Below are positions 9,746-16,949 of a DNA stretch of 64,000 nt, in pieces (position 1 is the stretch's first letter; each line of letters begins with the position of its first letter). Origin of the DNA: Singulisphaera sp. GP187 (GTDB lineage Bacteria; Planctomycetota; Phycisphaerae; Phycisphaerales; SM1A02); NCBI GenBank assembly GCA_945871915.1, contig CAMBXO010000007.1, forward strand, positions 1 through 64,000. The letters run 5' to 3'. The notes under the pieces are model-generated. The model did not search any database and was not told the origin of the DNA. It saw only the letters and a list, made by a program, of their open reading frames with translations. The translations under genes were made by a program, and so were the position numbers.

Positions 9746-10201
9746 TTGTTCAATCGTATGCAGACTCCGTATGCATGTCCTTGGAACCACCGGCTGATCG
9801 CGATGGGCGTCGCGGGGGCATGTGCTGCGCCGTTGGTTGTTGCGGCATGCGTGACTCCATCTGCCATGGGTTTCGATACGCATCGACAAATTGGTCTTCC
9901 AGGTTGTTCATGGCCGGCAGTGTTTGGTATGCCGTGCATCACTTGTGGCATGACCACCTCATTTGCGTATGGAGTGCGAGGGCAGCTTTTCACGAGCGTG
10001 TGGGTCCAGCCAGCCGGATTTTTATTGATGTGTGTGGCGGCCATGGGTGTCGTGGTTGGAGTGTGGACCAGCGTGAGTGGTCGACCCGTGTTTCGATTCC
10101 TCCAGCCAATGCTTCGCCCGCGGCTCGCATGGATTGCCTGCGGGGTGTTGGCATTCGGATGGATGTGGAAGACCAGCCTCTTTCGTGGGTGGATCTCATG
10201 A
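9746..10201 (+). CDS. DUF2752 integral membrane protein
   Basis: A protein of about 151 residues with four hydrophobic segments. Between the first two is the DUF2752 signature: GFDTHRQIGLPGCSWP, then PCITCGMTTSFAYGVRG with its cysteines. The family's function is unknown. TTG 9746 is chosen because GGGAG lies five bases before it; ATG 9758 has no such site. Its stop overlaps the next ATG (ATGA), making it the first gene of a four-gene run with two lipoproteins and a glycosyltransferase. Confidence 0.8.
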   Translation: MFNRMQTPYACPWNHRLIAMGVAGACAAPLVVAACVTPSAMGFDTHRQIGLPGCSWPAVFGMPCITCGMTTSFAYGVRGQLFTSVWVQPAGFLLMCVAAMGVVVGVWTSVSGRPVFRFLQPMLRPRLAWIACGVLAFGWMWKTSLFRGWIS

Positions 10202-10848
10202 TTCGATTTGTAATGGTTGCGTGCATGTTTTGTGCCCTGACCGGCTGCCAATTGCCCGGCATCATTGGTGCCGTTGGCCACAACATTGAGCGTGAAAAGA
10301 AGATTGAAGTCCTTGCCAAATACCCGGGCCTTGATAACAAACGAGTGGCCGTCATGGTGAAGGCAGACATGGGTGTGTTGTATGAACACCCGACCGCCAT
10401 CCCAAACATTGCCATGAACCTCTCGCAGCGCATCCATGAGAATGTGCCGGGGGTCACGGTGCTCGATCCGCGTACGGTTCTGAATTTTCAATATCAGCGA
10501 CCGTCGTGGGCTGCCATGAGCATGTCCGATATTGCGCAGGAACTTGATGTGGACCGCGTTGTTGTGGTGGACATCTACGAATATCGGCTTCACCCACCCG
10601 GCAACCGATGGATGTGGGAAGGTGTGGCTGGTGCGCATGTTGGTGTTTCGGAGCGAGACGGGATCGACGCCAGCGAAATGGTGGATCAGTGGAATGTGAT
10701 TGCAAAGTTTCCGCCGCAGGAGGGTTCAACGCGGGATCAGTTGAATCCGACTTTGGTGCAGAATGGGCTCATGGCCACCTTTGTGCGCAATGTTGCATGG
10801 GTGTTTTACGATCACATCGAAGACAAGTATCCGGACATCCGAAAGTGA
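10198..10848 (+). CDS. Putative lipoprotein, first of a related pair
   Basis: 216 residues with a lipoprotein signal: a short hydrophobic stretch and lipobox LTGC with Cys17. The mature part starts QLPGIIGAVGHNIEREKK and contains strand-like segments RVAVMVKAD, GVTVLDPRTVL and DRVVVVDIYEYRL. This recalls the alpha/beta anticodon-binding-like fold of LpoB/CsgG-type lipoproteins, but I cannot assign a family. The next gene shares the same order of segments. It overlaps both neighbours by four bases, so translation is probably coupled. Confidence 0.75.
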   Translation: MIRFVMVACMFCALTGCQLPGIIGAVGHNIEREKKIEVLAKYPGLDNKRVAVMVKADMGVLYEHPTAIPNIAMNLSQRIHENVPGVTVLDPRTVLNFQYQRPSWAAMSMSDIAQELDVDRVVVVDIYEYRLHPPGNRWMWEGVAGAHVGVSERDGIDASEMVDQWNVIAKFPPQEGSTRDQLNPTLVQNGLMATFVRNVAWVFYDHIEDKYPDIRK

Positions 10849-11504
10849 ATCGATTGCTGCTGAAAATGGCTACGTTGGCGATTCTGGTGATGCCTGTGGC
10901 ATGCAACATTGTGACACCTGTTGCCTACATTCTGGAGGGCCCGCCATCCAATGATGCACAGTTCACACTTCCGGATCGAAAGACGGTTGTGTTTGTGGAT
11001 GACCGGAAGAATGTTCTGAGCCGCACCCAGTTGCGAACGGCGATCGGCGACAAAGTCGCTGGCGATCTGATGCAGCAAGAGCTGGTCTCGGAAACCATTA
11101 CGACCCGCGATGCCGTGGCCGTGGCTCGCCGCGATGAGAACATGGACAACCCGCTTCCGATCAGTGAGATTGGCGAAAAAGTTGGTGCGGAAGTTGTGAT
11201 TTATGTGCGGGTGACAAGTTTCATGATTGCCGAACCTGGTGGCAATCCAATACCAAACGCTACGGCGATGGTGAAAGTGATCGATGTCACGAATCGGGCA
11301 AGACTGTTCCCCGAGGACAAAGAGAATCCCGGCATCAGTGTTGCATCGCAGATGAAGGAAGTGAGCCAGGATCTGTATCAGAGCACCACCGGGCGTCGGC
11401 AGATTGAAGACAAACTTGCAGATGAATTGGGAAATCGAATCGCCAAAGTCTTTTACAAACATGAAAAGGTCGAACTTGGAAAGGGCATGGGCGTTCGCAA
11501 GTGA
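10845..11504 (+). CDS. Putative lipoprotein, second of a related pair
   Basis: 219 residues from GTG 10845 (GTGA overlap). The N-terminus is a short hydrophobic signal ending VMPVAC (Cys20), a slightly atypical lipobox. The mature part repeats its neighbour's layout: a strand (KTVVFVDDRKNVL), a helix with the family-like pattern IGDKVAGDLMQQEL, then EKVGAEVVIYVRVTSF and TAMVKVIDVTNRARLF. The two genes look like diverged paralogues, perhaps forming a heteromer under the outer membrane; function unknown. Confidence 0.75.
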   Translation: MNRLLLKMATLAILVMPVACNIVTPVAYILEGPPSNDAQFTLPDRKTVVFVDDRKNVLSRTQLRTAIGDKVAGDLMQQELVSETITTRDAVAVARRDENMDNPLPISEIGEKVGAEVVIYVRVTSFMIAEPGGNPIPNATAMVKVIDVTNRARLFPEDKENPGISVASQMKEVSQDLYQSTTGRRQIEDKLADELGNRIAKVFYKHEKVELGKGMGVRK

Positions 11505-12580
11505 TCGCTTCGCAGGCGGTTGTGCATCTGATTGATCCGCATGGTCCAGGGGCGTCGTATGCCGCCGCGCGTCTTGCGGCGGGGGTGGCTTCGGCAGATT
11601 CCATGATTGCACTGGGGATTGCGCGGGACTCTGCCGCGTGGAAACCAGCGTGGCGCATTCCGATGACCGCGGGATCTGTTGGACTGGCTGCACGATCGCT
11701 GGAACGCATTGTTCAGGCGGCGCAAACAAGGCTGCTGGTTGCATGGGGTCACCGAGCCTGCGCCGTTGCGGTGCGAGCTGGGGATTCTGCGGCGAGGGTC
11801 TTGGTTATGGACGCGGTTCCAAAGGTGCAGGTGATTCCATTTGATGCAGAAGTCATCTGTCTTGGTGAGTCGGTTGCGAATGCTGCGATGCAAGCGGGAT
11901 GGCCTCCAATGCGTGTTCGGATTGCGCAACCACCAATGGTGGACATGGCATTACCGGATCCCGATGGAGTGCAGCGGAAACAACTTCGAAACACGTGGGG
12001 CTTGACGGATTCCTCGATGGCGATTGGCGTGCTACCCAATGCTCCCGATGAAGGGGATTCTGGAACGGCGTTTCACGTGGTCGCACGCGTTCGACTTACG
12101 GGGATTGATGCGCACTTAATCTTGCATCCTCACACGGTAGGGGCGGCGTCGATGGAAATTTGTGCTCGATCTGCTGGCCTTCGACACACCATTCACTTTG
12201 ACCAAGCTGTGAGACAACCAGAAGCCATCGCGTCAGGCATCGATGTCTGGATTTCGATTCCAGGAAAGCCCGTGGATGGCTCAGTTTTAGATCCAATGAT
12301 TGCTGCGGGATTGCATGCGCCCCTTGTGGTGCAGTCAGGATCGTTTGCTGCCCGCGCAGTTGAGCATGGCACCGACGGGTTGAGTGCTGAGGGCCTGAAT
12401 CGGATGGCCGCGGCAGTTCGCGGGCTGTGCCTTGATCCCGCTAAGCGAAAGGACTTGGCGTTTGCAGCCAAAGTTCGATTTGCAACCACTGCAAAGCGTC
12501 AGGCTTTTGCCGGTGTTTTTGCTGAGTGTGTCCAGCGCGCGGCCGCCTTCGATTCCAAAGTACTTGCGGCATCGGTGTAA
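11501..12580 (+). CDS. Putative GT-B glycosyltransferase-like protein
   Basis: 359 residues starting at GTG 11501, overlapping the lipoprotein stop by four bases. The pattern suggests a GT4-type fold: an N-terminal Rossmann half (VVHLIDPHGPGASYAAARLAAG), a linker, and a C-terminal half with GVLPNAPDEG, LILHPH and a late APLVVQSGSFAARAVEHGTDGLS segment. That last segment matches the acceptor-to-sugar nucleotide region (normally AxxxGxxExIxxGxxG), but the usual Glu is not clear. It may be inactive or have an unusual donor. Its last 82 bp overlap the convergent amidohydrolase. Confidence 0.65.
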   Translation: MIASQAVVHLIDPHGPGASYAAARLAAGVASADSMIALGIARDSAAWKPAWRIPMTAGSVGLAARSLERIVQAAQTRLLVAWGHRACAVAVRAGDSAARVLVMDAVPKVQVIPFDAEVICLGESVANAAMQAGWPPMRVRIAQPPMVDMALPDPDGVQRKQLRNTWGLTDSSMAIGVLPNAPDEGDSGTAFHVVARVRLTGIDAHLILHPHTVGAASMEICARSAGLRHTIHFDQAVRQPEAIASGIDVWISIPGKPVDGSVLDPMIAAGLHAPLVVQSGSFAARAVEHGTDGLSAEGLNRMAAAVRGLCLDPAKRKDLAFAAKVRFATTAKRQAFAGVFAECVQRAAAFDSKVLAASV

Positions 12581-13716
12581 AGACTCTTCAGAAGATGGGG
12601 CGGAAGCGACAATCCGCGAAGCCTTGGCGCATCCATGGGTTGATGGCGATCCGGAGCAACCATGGCAAGGTCTGGATCAGCGATCGGACTTGGTCCATCG
12701 TGATTGGTTTCCCAGAGCGTTCGCAGAGCCCAGTATCGGCTGGCATACAAGTCAAAGGCGTCGGTGGGCGTGTTGGCCTTCGCGCCCATTTCTGTTTTTC
12801 CAGTTGCGACCGAGAGATGATCGTCTGTGGTCACAATGTCACTTCCAAAAATAATTCGTCCTGTGAAACGTTCCAGAAACGCAATCATGGATCCGGGATC
12901 ATGTTTCGACAATTCACGAATCATCCACTTTGTGGCGCTGGTGTCTAGATGCAAGTTGGGGTGTCGGTCGAGCAGGCCAGTGAGAAATTCAAGATCCTCT
13001 GGCCAACCACCCATGTGTGCCGCAATCCACAATACAGGAAACTGATCGAGCAACCGCTCGAGTGGTCGATAGTGGGACTGCTTGGTTCCGTAGACACTGG
13101 CATTGCTGTATCGCGTTGCAAACCAAGTGTCTGGGTCAGCAACATGGGTCATGAAGCCCATGCCAAGTGAAGCCGCCAAGGTCATCGCCTCAATCCGTTG
13201 CGGTGCATCAAGGCGAAACAGTTCTGGATCGCCATACTCGATTGCAAAATCCGTAATTCGTGGAGCGGCCCAGAACTTGACCCAGTGGGCTCCCTCGGCG
13301 TGGTAGGCCGTAATTCGATCGAGGAATTGGCTGCCATGTGCCGCTCGGCGATCTTTGGAAGCGAAGTCCGGCACTGCAATCAGGCGAAGGCGTTTCCCAA
13401 GAATCTGGCGAATGGCTGGGATCTGTTCGAGAGCAGTCATCGACCAAATGGTTTCAATGCCATACAGATCCATGGCATCTCGCAACAGCGCCGTGGCTCG
13501 CGTGCCGTTCACATGCGCATGCGCATCCACGATCCCATATGGCAGTTTTTGAAATCGATTCGCTTCGGTGCGGTAGTCCAACCCAAGCAGATTCGATGGA
13601 TTCACCGGCACGAAGGAATGATAGTCGCTCTTAGCGAGAACGCGTCTTAAGCGGTCGCTTGACGCCGGCCTTGGAGAGACGAGATCGCACGGCGCTTCGA
13701 GTGGCCACACGATCAT
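12499..13716 (-). CDS. Amidohydrolase family (TIM-barrel metal hydrolase)
   Basis: 405 residues of the amidohydrolase-2 type. VDAHAHVNG gives the first HxH metal pair; MTHVADPDTW and WIAAHMGGWPEDL give later histidines; IIFGSDIVTT gives the barrel-end Asp. The substrate cannot be told. The N-terminal 60 residues (PSNLLGLDYRTEANRF) precede the barrel. ATG 13716 makes it overlap the upstream gene by 86 bp; no good start lies between it and the barrel. Its 3' end overlaps the convergent glycosyltransferase gene by 82 bp. Confidence 0.85.
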   Translation of the reverse strand: MIVWPLEAPCDLVSPRPASSDRLRRVLAKSDYHSFVPVNPSNLLGLDYRTEANRFQKLPYGIVDAHAHVNGTRATALLRDAMDLYGIETIWSMTALEQIPAIRQILGKRLRLIAVPDFASKDRRAAHGSQFLDRITAYHAEGAHWVKFWAAPRITDFAIEYGDPELFRLDAPQRIEAMTLAASLGMGFMTHVADPDTWFATRYSNASVYGTKQSHYRPLERLLDQFPVLWIAAHMGGWPEDLEFLTGLLDRHPNLHLDTSATKWMIRELSKHDPGSMIAFLERFTGRIIFGSDIVTTDDHLSVATGKTEMGAKANTPTDAFDLYASRYWALRTLWETNHDGPSPIADPDLAMVAPDRHQPMDAPRLRGLSLPPHLLKSLYTDAASTLESKAAARWTHSAKTPAKA

Positions 13717-14182
13717 GATTCAATCGCCCAGCATGGTGAATGCCAGCGATATACATCTCATGGTCGGACTCGATGTCGAGATTGCGGATCAGTTCGCAGT
13801 CCATCCACCACAACGCCCGCGTGGGCACCGGGGACATCGATGGTGTGGTGAGATGTGGAAGACCCAGAAACGGATCACGGCCATGATCAGGCAGCGCCTG
13901 AAAGATTCGATCGATCAATGGATCGTCATCCATCACGCGACACAACGCAAAGTTTCGTGAGTCGCGAATGATCGGGCTCATGGCCTGCCCCTTTTCAATC
14001 GCCACCACAATCATGGGCGGATGCACGGCGCATTGCTGCACCCATCGAACGAGCGCCGCCGACCGCAACTCACCAAACCGACTGGTCAGCAAAAAACGAC
14101 CGGAAGGGATTGCGTCGAGCAAATCCACAATTTCCGATCGCGACATTGGCGGCCAGTCTCGTCTGGAGCTCACGCGTGCCAC
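13631..14182 (-). CDS. Flavin-reductase-like FMN-binding protein
   Basis: 183 residues. The order LDAIPSGRFLLTSRFGE, AALVRWVQQCAVHPPMIVVAIEKG, SPIIRDSRNFALCRV and DCELIRNLDIESDHEMYIAGI is that of flavin reductase domain proteins, where the first loop and the cysteine segment touch FMN. The tail is basic (KRPLKTRSR). The start is GTG 14182; ATG 14146 is an alternative. A TATAAT box lies 12 bases upstream of the GTG, so a leaderless or very short leader is likely if GTG is used. It overlaps the start of the amidohydrolase gene, implying one transcript. Confidence 0.75.
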   Translation of the reverse strand: MARVSSRRDWPPMSRSEIVDLLDAIPSGRFLLTSRFGELRSAALVRWVQQCAVHPPMIVVAIEKGQAMSPIIRDSRNFALCRVMDDDPLIDRIFQALPDHGRDPFLGLPHLTTPSMSPVPTRALWWMDCELIRNLDIESDHEMYIAGIHHAGRLNHDRVATRSAVRSRLSKAGVKRPLKTRSR

Positions 14183-14193
14183 ACTAACCGAGA

Positions 14194-14224
14194 ATTATAA
14201 AAAAGCGAGCATAAACTGCTGCAA
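14194..14224 (-). promoter_or_regulatory. Promoter of the flavin-reductase/amidohydrolase pair
   Basis: On the minus strand a perfect TATAAT (14194-14199) lies 12 bases before GTG 14182, with TTGCAG (14219-14224) 19 bp upstream of it. The -10 box is convincing, the -35 less so. Confidence 0.5.
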
Positions 14225-14291
14225 TGAAACGAGTTATCAGATATAGGACGATGCCATACAGGCACGCCAATGGAGTTTCAAATGGTGAATA

Positions 14292-14353
14292 GTGTGTAGT
14301 TGGGTGGAAATGTGGGGCTAAGTGTTGCAAAGTGGGGCATGATGATTTAGAGT
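14292..14353 (+). promoter_or_regulatory. mraZ promoter overlapped by MraZ-type repeats
   Basis: GTGGGG at 14312 and 14332 and GTGTTG at 14322 are exactly 10 bp apart, with weaker fits in the same phase at 14302 (GGGTGG) and 14292 (GTGTGT). MraZ regulators are known to bind several TGGGN boxes with 5-nt spacers, i.e. the same 10-bp spacing. TTGCAA (14325-14330) and TAGAGT (14348-14353), 17 bp apart, form a candidate promoter inside this array, so autorepression is likely. The rest of 14183-14371 shows nothing else clear. Confidence 0.7.
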
Positions 14354-14371
14354 GCTTTCACAGGTGAATCC

Positions 14372-14836
14372 ATGCTCTTCATTGGCGAGTTTGAACATGA
14401 GCTTGATGCAAAGCAACGGCTCGCGATTCCGTCGGAGTTGCGAGCGTGCTTGCCGCGTGACGGTGAAGATGCCGTCTTCGTTGCTGCGCCGGGTCCCAAT
14501 CGTTGCGTTTGGTTGTGGCCCGAAGTCACCTTCGAAGAACTTTCCAAAACTCTTGGCGGCTCGCTGGTCGGCGACGACTCCATGCAGAGTTTTGAACGCC
14601 TCCTCTTCAGCCAATCGGCTAGGACACCGCTGGACAAAGCCGGGCGCATTCGCATTCCCGATCGAATGCTCGAGCGCTTCGGATTGTCTGGCACCATCGT
14701 CATTCTCGGAGTGCGTGATCATTTGGAACTTTGTTCCGTCTCTCAATGGAAGGGAGAACACAATCAGCTTGAGCCTGCCACGGCTGAAGTATGGCGTAAG
14801 GCTCGCGAGGCACTTCGCAACCGAAAGAAGGAGTGA
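14372..14836 (+). CDS. mraZ: Transcriptional regulator MraZ
   Basis: 154 residues with two SpoVT/AbrB-like halves: GEFEHELDAKQRLAIPSELR at the start and LDKAGRIRIPDRMLERFGL in the middle, followed by IVILGVRDHLELCSVSQW, the normal MraZ layout. MraZ forms ring oligomers that bind the promoter of its own operon, usually the division/cell-wall (dcw) cluster. Here no rsmH or other dcw gene follows; the next transcribed element is a GGA-rich RNA and then csrA. AGGTGA four bases before ATG 14372 supports the start. Confidence 0.92.
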   Translation: MLFIGEFEHELDAKQRLAIPSELRACLPRDGEDAVFVAAPGPNRCVWLWPEVTFEELSKTLGGSLVGDDSMQSFERLLFSQSARTPLDKAGRIRIPDRMLERFGLSGTIVILGVRDHLELCSVSQWKGEHNQLEPATAEVWRKAREALRNRKKE

Positions 14837-15133
14837 GGTGTCTCGCAACATGACTTCCGACGCCACCGCGGGATATGCGGTGGAGCCAGCGAAGATCCGC
14901 CCTCGGTCAAGGAAGGCCGGCGGCGGGTCATAGGCGGATGGTTGGAGATCGAGGCCGGCCAAGGATGGCCCCCCACGATCCACCCGATCCGCGAAGGATG
15001 CACGGGCCATGGAAGGCCCGATTGATCGAGGACCTGATCGCCAAGGATGGCGGCGGGAACTCTGAATGCCGCACTGGGCATTCATCCGTCTATGCCCCCG
15101 CAGTAGGACGCTCCTGCGGGGGCATTTCTTTTT
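14837..15133 (+). ncRNA. Candidate CsrB/RsmZ-type CsrA-sequestering RNA
   Basis: No convincing reading frame fills this stretch between mraZ and csrA, but it is full of small hairpins with GGA in the loop. They are: stem CCACCGC/GCGGTGG, loop GGGATAT (14863-14883); CGGTC/GGCCG, loop AAGGAA (14904-14919); GGCC/GGCC, loop AAGGAT (14957-14970); CCG/CGG, imperfect, loop AAGGATG (14989-15005); CGGGCC/GGCCCG, loop ATGGAA (15003-15020); GATC/GATC, loop GAGGACCT (15024-15039); CGCC/GGCG, loop AAGGAT (15039-15052). A GGA-free hairpin (15064-15083) and a strong terminator close the unit. CsrA is known to bind ARGGAUG with GGA in a hairpin loop, and CsrB/RsmY/RsmZ are arrays of such loops ending in a terminator. 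The 5' end is unknown; it may be the 3' UTR of mraZ or have its own promoter. Confidence 0.72.
15092..15133 (+). terminator. Strong intrinsic terminator before csrA
   Basis: Twelve perfect base pairs (ATGCCCCCGCAG, 15092-15103, with CTGCGGGGGCAT, 15114-15125), a 10-nt loop that also contains AGGA, then TTTCTTTTT. It ends the mraZ/GGA-rich RNA transcript and separates it from csrA. Confidence 0.92.
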
Positions 15134-15158
15134 GCTAGGAAACGAGCAAAAATAGGGG

Positions 15159-15283
15159 TTGGGTCACAAGAGCCTTCGGTGTAGATTGATGATCCGGGTC
15201 CATAGGGACCCACGGATTGGTTCGCACGGATTCGCGGAGGCTTGGAGCACCGCGGCGAACTGACCCGGATAGGAGGTCCACCG
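15159..15283 (+). promoter_or_regulatory. csrA promoter and GGA-rich leader
   Basis: TTGGGT (15159-15164) and TAGATT (15182-15187) are 17 bp apart. The leader then has a GGGTCC/GGACCC hairpin and six GGA triplets between about 15220 and 15275. One lies in the Shine-Dalgarno (ATAGGAGG, ending 8 bases before ATG 15284). A GGA inside the ribosome site plus upstream GGAs is the known layout for CsrA autorepression. Confidence 0.6.
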
Positions 15284-15520
15284 ATGCTTGTCATTACCCG
15301 CCGAGAGGGCGAAGAAGTCGTCATCGGAAACCCATCTGCCCCGCTCGGCATCGTCCGCATTGCGTCGATTAAGGGAGATCGTGTGCGGCTTGCCTTTGAG
15401 TTTCCCCGTGAAGTGGATGTGCACCGCCGTGAAGTGGCGGAGCAGATCGTGGCTGCGGAAAATGCGGGCAACCCCATCGCTGGTCAGATTCGACCTGCAG
15501 CCGGTGGTGAGAACGCCTGA
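15284..15520 (+). CDS. csrA: Carbon storage regulator CsrA
   Basis: 78 residues: MLVITRREGEEVVIG, IVRIASIKGDRVRLAFEFP and EVDVHRREVAEQI match the whole CsrA core, including the strand-1 RNA-binding segment and the VHR arginine of strand 5. A two-residue insertion (NPSAP) extends the first loop compared with E. coli, and the tail is short. CsrA dimers bind GGA in mRNA leaders to change translation and decay. A strong AGGAGG precedes the ATG. No fliW or flagellar gene lies nearby; instead a GGA-loop RNA lies just upstream. The next gene overlaps its end. Confidence 0.95.
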   Translation: MLVITRREGEEVVIGNPSAPLGIVRIASIKGDRVRLAFEFPREVDVHRREVAEQIVAAENAGNPIAGQIRPAAGGENA

Positions 15521-16949
15521 ATTGCTCTTGCGATCGCTGTGTGTGATTATGGTGATTGTGGCTGCCTGCGGCGGAGCCAGTTATCGCGGCGATCCAATGA
15601 AAGTCATTTCGGATACGGGAGCAATGCCCACCTCACAACTTGCGGCGATGGAGTCGCTCGACGTTGCACCGACGCCTGAATACATCAAGCAATTGAAGCG
15701 CATGCTGTTTCAACCAGGGTTCACGCAGGAAGTGCGCGTGGCCGCATTTGATCGGTTGCAACGGCTCGATGAAAAAGAACTCAAACAACTCATCGCCACA
15801 AAACTTCCGACCTATGAGGGGCTCCAGTGGCGAGAATGGATGTGTCAACGAATTGCGACACAGGGGTGGAAGGATCTCACGCCAACTCTTGTGCGAGCGT
15901 GGGCGGTCTCTAAGCCAGGATGGGTCGACAAGGACTCGGATCGGCCTGAATACAAGGCGTTGGTGGCACTGCATGGAGAGGGCAACGTGGTGGATGTCCT
16001 TGTGGATTTGCTTGTGAATTCCAATCCAGTCACGGAACGCAATCTTCGATTTCGATGTTGGGAATTGTTGCAGAAGCAGGGGCAGCGTGAGCGTCTCATT
16101 GCTGTGCTGGCTCAGACGACGGTGCAACCGGATGACGCCATGCTGCGAGACATTCGTCGCTGTGCCAACGAATTAGGAATTGTGCCAGCGACGAAGGAAG
16201 AAATCCTATGGCTGCAAGCCCTGTTGACCACGGCGAACGCAGGATTTTGGGCGGAGGCCAAGGCAGCCGCGGAAAAGTTGCCCGCGGCCACTCGCGCGTC
16301 GCTGGAAATTCGCGAGTTGCCGATTGCAGTAGCCGCCGCTCGATTTCAACCCGAGTTACTGCAGGCGAGCAATCCGGAGTTGTATGCACGCGTGGAAGCC
16401 AGACGCAATGCCAACGGAAGTCGAATTGTGACGGCAACCTTGGAGGGCTATGGAAGTGACTTTACTGAGACGCTCTACGCGCAGCGGAACACCTTTCGTT
16501 GGGGCGATCTTGCCGCAATGTCGCTGGCCATGGATGTGATGGACGATCCGGCGATCCGTAAGACGCTCTTCAATCTGGCGGATCGAGATTTGCAAGATGG
16601 CGATACGGAATATGGAGGTCTGATTGCCGTGGACAGCAAGGGCCAAGTCCAATTGATCGAGTGCACGCCGCGTGTTCGCGGGAATGATTTACGATTCGAA
16701 GCGCCCCAAACGATGTTTGATCAGGCGTACACAGGCCTTTTTCACTTTCATCTGCATGCGCAGAGTTACGACAACAGCCGCTACGCCGGGCCTCACATGG
16801 GCGACTTTGCCTATGCCAACAGCACCCGTGCCAATTGCTTGGTGTTTACATTTCTGCGCAAGCGGGAGCTGAATGTGGACTTCTACCGACACGGGCCGGT
16901 GGTGGTCGATCTTGGCAGCATCATGCGACCAGGAACGGAAGGTGGATGA
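15507..16949 (+). CDS. Lipoprotein with alpha-helical repeats and a JAMM-like C-terminal domain
   Basis: About 480 residues. The N-terminus has a lipoprotein signal ending IVAAC. Residues 50-330 are helical and HEAT-like. The C-terminal 120 residues look like a JAB/MPN metalloprotease fold: EYGGLIAVD with E368 before GG, then FHFHLH giving H415xH417, and GPHMGD with D433. This parallels the JAMM pattern E...HxH...SxxD, with His430 in the serine position. Protease activity is inferred only. The start is GTG 15507 (GTG 15504 or TTG 15522 possible); it overlaps csrA. dapF follows with overlap. Confidence 0.7.
   Translation: MRTPELLLRSLCVIMVIVAACGGASYRGDPMKVISDTGAMPTSQLAAMESLDVAPTPEYIKQLKRMLFQPGFTQEVRVAAFDRLQRLDEKELKQLIATKLPTYEGLQWREWMCQRIATQGWKDLTPTLVRAWAVSKPGWVDKDSDRPEYKALVALHGEGNVVDVLVDLLVNSNPVTERNLRFRCWELLQKQGQRERLIAVLAQTTVQPDDAMLRDIRRCANELGIVPATKEEILWLQALLTTANAGFWAEAKAAAEKLPAATRASLEIRELPIAVAAARFQPELLQASNPELYARVEARRNANGSRIVTATLEGYGSDFTETLYAQRNTFRWGDLAAMSLAMDVMDDPAIRKTLFNLADRDLQDGDTEYGGLIAVDSKGQVQLIECTPRVRGNDLRFEAPQTMFDQAYTGLFHFHLHAQSYDNSRYAGPHMGDFAYANSTRANCLVFTFLRKRELNVDFYRHGPVVVDLGSIMRPGTEGG

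Noticed and set aside
14875-15138. 87-residue open frame inside the mraZ-csrA gap
   Set aside because: Composition is Arg/Pro/Gly-rich and it runs through hairpins and the terminator stem; RNA structure explains the sequence better.
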